Positions 7,295 through 11,893 of a stretch of 11,893 nt of DNA are shown here, piece after piece. Every line of letters starts with the position of its first letter. Position 1 is the stretch's first letter. A program made the translations under genes and the position numbers. The notes beneath the pieces are model-generated. The model saw only the letters and a program-made list of their open reading frames with translations. It searched no databases and was not told the DNA's origin. The stretch is from SLRI01 sp964576715 (lineage in GTDB: Bacteria; Pseudomonadota; Alphaproteobacteria; Geminicoccales; Geminicoccaceae): contig CAZNWE010000105.1 in assembly GCA_964576715.1 (NCBI GenBank), positions 1 through 11,893 of the forward strand, read 5' to 3'.

Positions 7295-8215
7295 TCAGCT
7301 GCCGGAACTGGCCGGGTCGGCCGAGGCAAAGGCGATGAACATGAGCCGGAGCCAGCTGGTCCGGCTGGCGCGACCGAGAGTGGGCTGCACCGCACCGTTC
7401 TGCCAGTCGCCGCCGGCCGCCACCTCCTCGGCGATCAGCTGCTCGAGAATCCGCCGCTTCTCCGGCGCTTGGGCATCCTGCCACAACACCCAAAACAGCG
7501 CGATGTTGAGCCTTCGGGCGAATCCCTGGCGGTCGCGCGGCAGGTCGACCGAAATGCCGGAGCGGGCCGCCATCCGGCGCCGGACGCCCTGACGACAGCC
7601 GCGCGCAGCGTTGCGCGGATCGGCGTGGTGATGCCCGGTCGGCCGCCGCGGGCGGGACGGGCGCGCCGACGGCAGGGGCGCGCTGCGTGCCGCTTCGAGC
7701 CGGGCCAGCAGTGCGGCCCGGGCATGCCGCACGAGGCGGCGTGCCTCGTCGCTGCCGCAACCGAGAACCAAGGCCAGTTCGGCCTCGCTGCAATAAGCGC
7801 CGTCGACCAGCACCAGCGCCTCGCGCTGTCGGTCGGGCAGCCGGAACAAGGCCACCTGGAGGCGCTCCCAGCTGGCCCCAACCCCCAGTGCCGGCGCGCT
7901 CGCCGTCGCAACATCGGGTACCGCCGGTGCGTCGGCCACGCTCTTGGCATGCAGCATTCGCTGCAAGCCGAGCAGCCAGGGCCTGAGGTCACCCATCGGC
8001 ACGCTGTCGGCGCTCGCGGCCAGGGCCTCGCGGACGGTCAGCGAGGCCAGGGCCTCGGCGCCGGCGAGCGTGGTGCAGCGGACCCGCGCCATCGCCCGCA
8101 GCAAGGGGAGCCAGGAGAGGATTTCGCAGCCGAGATGTTGACGGTAACGGTCGTCGCCAAGCGTGCCGACCGCCGCCTTTGTCAGGCGTTCGATCGTCGG
8201 AAAATATGCGCTCAT
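7295..8215 (-). CDS. Divergent ECF sigma factor-like protein with C-terminal extension
   Basis: A 306-residue protein starting at the ATG at 8215, preceded by a purine run (GGGGGGGAAGCG). Residues about 28-92 look like sigma region 2 (EILSWLPLLRAMARV, then LRPWLLGLQRMLHA). Residues about 116-172 are a good sigma region 4: LFRLPDRQREALVLVDGAYC, then EAELALVLGCGSDEARRLVR and HARAALLARL. The acidic core-binding motif usual in region 2.2 (DAEDLVQETF type) is replaced by GAEALASLTVREAL, so binding to RNA polymerase is in doubt. Residues 173-306 match nothing I recognise: a basic Pro/Arg linker, then a Trp-containing helical part (FARRLNIALFWVLWQ). It lies 228 bases upstream of the PAS-Crp gene on the same strand, which suggests joint regulation. 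Alternatives are a functional ECF sigma or a sigma-mimic of the kind found in PhyR, although no receiver domain is visible. Confidence 0.65.
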   Translation of the reverse strand: MSAYFPTIERLTKAAVGTLGDDRYRQHLGCEILSWLPLLRAMARVRCTTLAGAEALASLTVREALAASADSVPMGDLRPWLLGLQRMLHAKSVADAPAVPDVATASAPALGVGASWERLQVALFRLPDRQREALVLVDGAYCSEAELALVLGCGSDEARRLVRHARAALLARLEAARSAPLPSARPSRPRRPTGHHHADPRNAARGCRQGVRRRMAARSGISVDLPRDRQGFARRLNIALFWVLWQDAQAPEKRRILEQLIAEEVAAGGDWQNGAVQPTLGRASRTSWLRLMFIAFASADPASSGS

Positions 8216-8310
8216 CGCTTCCCCCCCGGGTCGCTCGCCACGTCTCGGGCACCGCTGCGCGCGCCACGACACGGCGAGCCCGCGTCGGATCTGCATAGTC
8301 CGGAATCGCG

Positions 8311-8410
8311 ACCGATAACATTTACCAAGATCAATGTTATGATTGTTTATTCAGGTAATTTAGCTTGCGCGTATAACATTTGTCATTATCAACTTTCTGG
8401 CTAGGCACTC
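8311..8410. promoter_or_regulatory. AT-rich island with repeated ATAACATTT motifs upstream of the ECF-like gene
   Basis: About 35 of these 100 bases are G or C, against roughly 70% around them. It lies 96 bases upstream of the ECF-sigma-like start (8215). It holds two direct copies of a 20-base motif, ATAACATTTACCAAGATCAA (8315-8334) and ATAACATTTGTCATTATCAA (8373-8392), which match at 16 of 20 positions. The first copy is also the left arm of an 8-bp perfect inverted repeat (ATAACATT 8315-8322, AATGTTAT 8333-8340). This looks like a promoter/operator region. The protein that binds it is unknown; the neighbouring Crp-type regulator is one candidate. The rest of 8216-8534 holds no gene I can support. 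Confidence 0.55.
8315..8392. repeat. Two direct 20-base repeats plus an 8-bp inverted repeat
   Basis: Copies start at 8315 and 8373, 58 bases apart, and agree at 16 of 20 positions. The inverted arm AATGTTAT lies at 8333-8340. The spacing is about 5.5 helical turns, so the two copies would face opposite sides of the DNA unless it loops. Confidence 0.6.
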
Positions 8411-8534
8411 ATCATTTGAGCAGACCAGTTTCAGGTCAGACGGCAGAGCGAACGGCTCGCGGCTCGTCTGCGACGACACTTTGCTCTCCTCGCACGACCA
8501 TTTGGCGAGACTGGTCGGTGGCGAGCCGCGGCCC

Positions 8535-8791
8535 GGAACGCCACCGGCCACGCGGTTCGCTCGCACCGGAGACTTGGCGCTTCAGAGGTGGGCGATGATC
8601 CGATCGGTCAGCGATGGGCAGGCGTCGAGCTCGCTGCTGCCCAAGTCCTCGACCTTCTCGGCGAGCAGCTGCCAATCGAGCGGCTGGTTCTGCCGCAGCC
8701 GTGCCTGGGCGCGCAGGTGCTTCGTCTGGTCCTGGGTCCAGGCGTAGAAGTCGTCGTCGTAGGTCGGGCGGGGTTTCAGGCGCGTGGCCAT
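8535..8791 (-). pseudogene. DUF29 family gene copy 1, frameshifted and truncated
   Basis: The frame opens at the ATG at 8791 with the same N-terminus as the neighbouring DUF29 copies (MATRLKPRPTYDDDFYAWTQ) and reads 69 codons before TGA at 8582-8584. Compared with copy 2, one base is missing where copy 2 reads CAC CTT GTG AAG and this copy reads CAC CT CTG AAG. Read in the shifted frame, homology resumes as LKRQVSGASEPRGRWRS against VKLQFSKAVEPRAGWKS and continues to about 8535, after which it is lost. The C-terminal half, including the CPYTFEQI region, is absent. The first 69 codons differ at many positions from copy 2, while the 127-base leader is identical to that of copy 2. It is most likely non-functional, although a short 69-residue product could still be made. 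Confidence 0.8.
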
Positions 8792-8918
8792 GGTGGCGGT
8801 CCGAAAGTCATTTCAGGCTTCGCGTTCGGCCGAGCGCAAGTTGCACTGCATCGACGCAAGCGGCGTGCCGGGGAGCATAGGGTCGAGGCCCGTGCGGGTT
8901 GTCAGATCTAAACCGGCC

Positions 8919-9410
8919 TTACGCATCGGGGATGCTCGGGGTGGGGAGCCAGTCGTCCGGGCTCACGATTTGCTCGAATGTGTAGGGGCAGCTTGTCGGG
9001 ATCATCGGTAGCATTTCCGGTTCATGCTGCTCGAACTGTGGCAACAGCCAGCGGAGCGCCTTGGCGTAGTGCCGGTCGAGGTCTTGCCTGAGGCGCCGTT
9101 CGATCGACGGGGTCAGCTTGTCTTCGAGATCGGTGCGGAAGGCCGCAACTTCCGATTTCCAACCGGCACGAGGCTCGACGGCCTTCGAAAACTGCAGCTT
9201 CACAAGGTGGGCGATGATCTGCCGGGTGAAGGATTGGCAGCTGTGCAGCTCGCTCTTGCCCAAGTCTTCGACCTCCTCGGCGAGCAGCTGCCAATCGATC
9301 GGCTCGTTCTGCCGCAGCCGTGCCTGGGCGCGCAGGTGCTTCGCCTGGTCCTGGGTCCAGGCGTAGAAGTCGTCGTCGTAGGTCGGGCGGGGTTTCAGGC
9401 GCGTGGCCAT
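8919..9410 (-). CDS. DUF29 domain-containing protein, copy 2 (chimeric duplicate)
   Basis: A 163-residue protein of the DUF29 family, which has no established function and often occurs in many copies in alphaproteobacteria and cyanobacteria. Visible family marks are YDDDFYAWTQDQAKHLRAQA (10-29), LDW/IDWQLLAEEVEDLGKSE (about 38-54), a helix ending IIAHLVKLQF, WKSEVAAFR, and the C-terminal CPYTFEQIVSPDDWLP. It differs from copy 3 by a single residue, Pro7 instead of Ala7. The ATG at 9410 has no Shine-Dalgarno; the bases just before it read ACCGCCACC. Its 5' end and leader match pseudogene copy 1, while its body matches copy 3, the pattern expected from unequal crossing-over. All copies read leftwards, away from hutU. 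No signal peptide or membrane segment is visible, so the product is probably cytoplasmic. Confidence 0.85.
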   Translation of the reverse strand: MATRLKPRPTYDDDFYAWTQDQAKHLRAQARLRQNEPIDWQLLAEEVEDLGKSELHSCQSFTRQIIAHLVKLQFSKAVEPRAGWKSEVAAFRTDLEDKLTPSIERRLRQDLDRHYAKALRWLLPQFEQHEPEMLPMIPTSCPYTFEQIVSPDDWLPTPSIPDA

Positions 9411-9537
9411 GGTGGCGGTCCGAAAGTCATTTCAGGCTTCGCGTTCGGCCGAGCGCAAGTTGCACTGCATCGACGCAAGCGGCGTGCCGGGGAGCATAGG
9501 GTCGAGGCCCGTGCGGGTTGTCAGATCTAAACCGGCC

Positions 9538-10029
9538 TTACGCATCGGGGATGCTCGGGGTGGGGAGCCAGTCGTCCGGGCTCACGATTTGCTCGAATGT
9601 GTAGGGGCAGCTTGTCGGGATCATCGGTAGCATTTCCGGTTCATGCTGCTCGAACTGTGGCAACAGCCAGCGGAGCGCCTTGGCGTAGTGCCGGTCGAGG
9701 TCTTGCCTGAGGCGCCGTTCGATCGACGGGGTCAGCTTGTCTTCGAGATCGGTGCGGAAGGCCGCAACTTCCGATTTCCAACCGGCACGAGGCTCGACGG
9801 CCTTCGAAAACTGCAGCTTCACAAGGTGGGCGATGATCTGCCGGGTGAAGGATTGGCAGCTGTGCAGCTCGCTCTTGCCCAAGTCTTCGACCTCCTCGGC
9901 GAGCAGCTGCCAATCGATCGGCTCGTTCTGCCGCAGCCGTGCCTGGGCGCGCAGGTGCTTCGCCTGGTCCTGGGTCCAGGCGTAGAAGTCGTCGTCGTAG
10001 GTCGGGCGGGCTTTCAGGCGCGTGGCCAT
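9538..10029 (-). CDS. DUF29 domain-containing protein, copy 3
   Basis: A 163-residue protein identical to copy 2 apart from Ala7, with the same DUF29 marks (DDDFYAWTQDQAKHL, LAEEVEDLGKSE, CPYTFEQIVSPDDWLP). The ATG at 10029 lies seven bases after the stop of copy 4. There is no Shine-Dalgarno, so translation is probably coupled to copy 4. The frame is open further upstream to 10257, but that extension reads copy 4 in the wrong frame and is Pro/Thr/Ala-rich, so it is rejected. This copy appears to be the parent of copy 2's body. Function is unknown. Confidence 0.86.
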   Translation of the reverse strand: MATRLKARPTYDDDFYAWTQDQAKHLRAQARLRQNEPIDWQLLAEEVEDLGKSELHSCQSFTRQIIAHLVKLQFSKAVEPRAGWKSEVAAFRTDLEDKLTPSIERRLRQDLDRHYAKALRWLLPQFEQHEPEMLPMIPTSCPYTFEQIVSPDDWLPTPSIPDA

Positions 10030-10036
10030 GGCAGGG

Positions 10037-10486
10037 TCAGTCGCGATTCGCGGCGGCTGGATACCAATTTTCGTCGAGGAGTTGGTCCAGGGTGTAGTGG
10101 CCGCCTTCTGGCAGGTTGCGGGCGGTTTCGGGTTCGCCGTGGTCCTCGAGCTCGAGGGCGGCAGCCCGGCGGCCGCGGCTGTGGGCTTTCTCCAGGGTGG
10201 GGGCGATGTCGCGGGCGATCGTGGCGGTCCAGCGGCGGTCGATTTCGGCGCGGGCACTGTCGATGGAGAGGAGCCATTGGCGGCGAGTGGTCTGGTCCTT
10301 GGCGAATTCGAGCTTCAGGAGGTGCTGAATCAGCCGTTCGAGGTGGCTGGCGACGGCGCGCCGTTGCTCGTTGCCCAAGTCCTCGACCTCCTCGGCGAGC
10401 TTCAGCCAGTCCAGTGGCTCGTTCTTCTGCAGCCGCGCCTGGGCACGCAGGTGCTTCGCCTGGTCCTGGGTCCAGGCGTAGAAGTC
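10037..10486 (-). CDS. DUF29 domain-containing protein, copy 4, 5' end lost in assembly gap
   Basis: The last 149 residues of a more diverged DUF29 protein. It begins at DFYAWTQDQAKHLRAQARL, right at the gap edge; about 13 N-terminal residues should lie in the gap if it resembles its neighbours. The N-terminal motif (LDWLKLAEEVEDLGNEQRRA) and HLLKLEFAKD helix are family-typical. The centre (RRQWLLSIDSARAEIDRRW) and tail (GHYTLDQLLDENWYPAAANRD) differ clearly from copies 2 and 3, so this is an older paralogue. The stop at 10037-10039 lies seven bases before the copy 3 start, which points to an operon. It may sit downstream of hutU, but the gap prevents judging the distance. Function is unknown. 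Confidence 0.82.
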   Translation of the reverse strand, partial: DFYAWTQDQAKHLRAQARLQKNEPLDWLKLAEEVEDLGNEQRRAVASHLERLIQHLLKLEFAKDQTTRRQWLLSIDSARAEIDRRWTATIARDIAPTLEKAHSRGRRAAALELEDHGEPETARNLPEGGHYTLDQLLDENWYPAAANRD

Positions 10487-10586
10487 NNNNNNNNNNNNNN
10501 NNNNNNNNNNNNNNNNNNNNNNNNNNNNNNNNNNNNNNNNNNNNNNNNNNNNNNNNNNNNNNNNNNNNNNNNNNNNNNNNNNNNNN
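10487..10586. other. Assembly gap of 100 N
   Basis: Exactly 100 N, a conventional placeholder for a gap of unknown size. The left edge stops within the DNA motif shared by all DUF29 copies, so a collapsed repeat is the likely cause and the true gap length may be quite different. Confidence 0.97.
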
Positions 10587-10595
10587 CGAGGGGGC

Positions 10596-10618
10596 GCGGG
10601 GGAAATCATTTCCCCCGC
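10596..10618. terminator. 11-bp perfect inverted repeat after hutU, possible terminator
   Basis: GCGGGGGAAAT and ATTTCCCCCGC are perfect reverse complements around a single C. The repeat begins nine bases after the hutU stop codon, the usual place for a terminator hairpin. The bases beyond it on the minus strand are GCCCCCTCG, without a T-run, so factor-independent termination is not assured. A protein-binding site is the alternative. Confidence 0.5.
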
Positions 10619-10627
10619 CTTCTTCTA

Positions 10628-11893
10628 TCACGCCAGCGACGGCAGCTTGAGCCCCATTTCTTTCGCGCACTTGACCGCCTCGTCGTAGCCGGCATCGGCG
10701 TGGCGCATGACGCCGGTGGCCGGGTCGTTCCAGAGGGTTCGCTCGAGGCGTTTGGCGGCGGCATCGGTGCCGTCGGCGACGATGACCATGCCGGCGTGCT
10801 GGGAGAAGCCCATGCCGACACCGCCGCCGTGGTGGAGGGAGACCCAGGTGGCGCCGGACGCGGTGTTCAAGAGCGCGTTGAGGAGGGGCCAGTCCGAGAC
10901 GGCGTCCGAGCCGTCGGCCATGGCCTCGGTTTCGCGGTTGGGGCTGGCGACGGAGCCGGAGTCGAGGTGGTCGCGGCCGATGACGACCGGGGCGTCGAGT
11001 TCGCCATTCTTGACCATGTCGTTGAAGGCGAGGCCGAGCTTGTGGCGAAGGCCGAGGCCGACCCAGCAGATGCGGGCGGGCAGGCCTTGGAACTTGATCC
11101 GTTCTCTCGCCATGTCGAGCCAGTTGTGCAGGTGTTTGTCGTTTGGGATCAGCTCCTTGACCTTGGCGTCGGTCTTGTAGATGTCGTCCGGATTGCCGGA
11201 GAGGGCGGCCCAGCGGAAGGGGCCGATGCCGCGGCAGAACAGCGGGCGGATATAGGCCGGGACGAAGCCCGGGAAGTCGAAGGCGCCTTTCAGGCCCTCG
11301 TCTTGCGCCATCTGGCGGATATTGTTGCCGTAATCGAGGGTGGGGATGCCCTGGTGGTGGAAGTCGAGCATCGCCTGGACTTGTTTGACCATGCTCTGCT
11401 TCGCGGCCTTGGCGACGGACTCGGGGTCCCGCTCCTGCCGATCGAACCATTCCTCGAGCGTCCAGCCGACGGGCAGGTAGCCGTGCAGCGGATCGTGGGC
11501 GGAGGTCTGGTCGGTGACGACGTCGGGCTTGATGCCGCGCTTGACGAGCTCGGGGAAGATCTCGGCGGCGTTGCCGAGCAGGCCCACCGACAGCGGTTCT
11601 TGTTGTCGGGTCGAGCGCTCGATGAGCTGCAGGGCTTCGTCGAGACTCTCGGTGGCGCAGTCGAGATAGCGGGTCTTCAGCCGCATCTCGAGCCGCGACG
11701 GCTGGCATTCGACGGCGAGCATCGAGGCGCCGGCCATGGTGGCGGCGAGCGGCTGGGCACCGCCCATGCCGCCGAGGCCGCCGGTGAGAATCCAGCGTCC
11801 GGCGAGGCTGCCGTCATAGTGCCGCCGGCCGACCTCGACGAAGGTCTCGTAGGTGCCCTGCACGATGCCCTGGCTGCCGATATAGATCCAGGA
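10628..11893 (-). CDS. hutU: Urocanate hydratase, partial, 5' end beyond window
   Basis: The last 421 residues of an enzyme of about 555. It converts urocanate to 4-imidazolone-5-propionate in histidine degradation and holds a tightly bound NAD+. The frame enters at SWIYIGSQGIVQGTYETF, so the roughly 135 missing N-terminal residues are outside the window. The NAD-binding segment GRWILTGGLGGMGGAQPLA is intact. The signature FDFPGFVPAYIRPLF then CRGIGPFRWAALSG is followed by the active-site segment LPARICWVGLGLRHK, whose Cys (about residue 276 of this fragment) matches the catalytic-type cysteine of the Pseudomonas enzyme. The tail VSLHHGGGVGMGFSQHAGMV is typical. The gene shows no damage in the visible part. 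Other hut genes probably lie to the right. It is the most secure call in the window. Confidence 0.97.
   Translation of the reverse strand, partial: SWIYIGSQGIVQGTYETFVEVGRRHYDGSLAGRWILTGGLGGMGGAQPLAATMAGASMLAVECQPSRLEMRLKTRYLDCATESLDEALQLIERSTRQQEPLSVGLLGNAAEIFPELVKRGIKPDVVTDQTSAHDPLHGYLPVGWTLEEWFDRQERDPESVAKAAKQSMVKQVQAMLDFHHQGIPTLDYGNNIRQMAQDEGLKGAFDFPGFVPAYIRPLFCRGIGPFRWAALSGNPDDIYKTDAKVKELIPNDKHLHNWLDMARERIKFQGLPARICWVGLGLRHKLGLAFNDMVKNGELDAPVVIGRDHLDSGSVASPNRETEAMADGSDAVSDWPLLNALLNTASGATWVSLHHGGGVGMGFSQHAGMVIVADGTDAAAKRLERTLWNDPATGVMRHADAGYDEAVKCAKEMGLKLPSLA

Larger units (their letters stand above)
8726..10029. repeat. 619-base tandem duplication of the DUF29 gene and its leader
   Basis: By eye, every base from 8726 to 9391 equals the base 619 positions further on (9345-10010). 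One mismatch follows (G at 9392, C at 10011), then identity again to the ATG and two bases past it. Left of 8726 the match weakens to related but diverged DUF29 sequence. The duplication therefore carries one gene plus its 127-base leader (8792-8918 and 9411-9537) and is recent. Confidence 0.92.

Noticed and set aside
7295..7573. A separate 92-codon gene starting at the internal ATG at 7573
   Set aside because: No convincing ribosome site precedes it, and the upstream sigma-like frame runs into it without a stop.
5619..7592. A 657-codon plus-strand open frame
   Set aside because: It is antisense to the PAS-Crp gene and has no recognisable domain; it is open because of the high GC content.
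7068..7793. N-terminal extension of the PAS-Crp gene
   Set aside because: The frame is open but reads through the ECF-like gene out of frame, and its translation is Arg/Pro/Ala-rich with no PAS features.
8321..8392. Canonical FNR box (TTGAT-N4-ATCAA) in the AT-rich island
   Set aside because: Only the ATCAA half-sites are good; the left halves (TTTAC, TTTGT) match at 3 of 5 positions, so it is not called as such.
8584..10029. Repeated DUF29 units considered as a CRISPR or mobile element
   Set aside because: The period is 619 bases, each unit holds a coding gene, and there are no short spacers, terminal inverted repeats or transposase.
10014..11708. A 564-codon minus-strand frame across the N gap
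   Set aside because: It is antisense-frame noise relative to hutU and copy 4, and it reads through undetermined bases.

Overview
The window comes from a GC-rich bacterium, most likely an alphaproteobacterium. The reasons are the high-GC codon use, a TakP-type TRAP transporter, PAS domains of the kind found in HWE-type sensor kinases, and a tandem cluster of DUF29 genes. The genus cannot be fixed from the sequence. Almost every gene is on the minus strand. The one exception is a Sel1-repeat lipoprotein at 4445-5449.

Left part (1-4239): a partial AroE-family (shikimate dehydrogenase-like) gene runs off the left edge. About 700 bases with no supportable gene separate it from a complete tripartite TRAP transporter operon read leftwards, dctP-dctQ-dctM. 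The three transporter genes are packed very tightly: a 5-base gap between dctP and dctQ, and a GTGA overlap between dctQ and dctM. The receptor resembles TakP (2-oxo-acid binding), and the permease carries an extra block predicted to hold two membrane segments. The AroE paralogue lacks the usual shikimate-binding Ser-x-Ser motif. This suggests, without proving, an organic-acid uptake and oxidation locus that does not use shikimate itself.

Middle part (4445-8534): the plus-strand Sel1-repeat lipoprotein converges on a minus-strand regulator, and their stop codons overlap inside one small palindrome. The regulator joins two PAS sensor domains to a complete Crp/Fnr effector (cNMP-binding fold plus HTH). 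Upstream of it, on the same strand, lies a divergent ECF-sigma-like gene with a degenerate core-binding region and an unrecognised C-terminal extension. A 100-base island of about 35% GC holds repeated ATAACATTT-type motifs and lies upstream of the sigma-like gene.

Right part (8535-11893): four DUF29 genes lie in tandem. The one furthest downstream is a frameshifted and truncated pseudogene. The next two are identical except for one base, and they sit in an exact 619-base duplication. The middle copy looks like a chimaera made by unequal crossing-over. The fourth copy runs into a 100-N assembly gap located in the motif that all copies share. Beyond the gap is the 3' three quarters of hutU (urocanate hydratase, histidine degradation), ending just before an 11-bp perfect stem.
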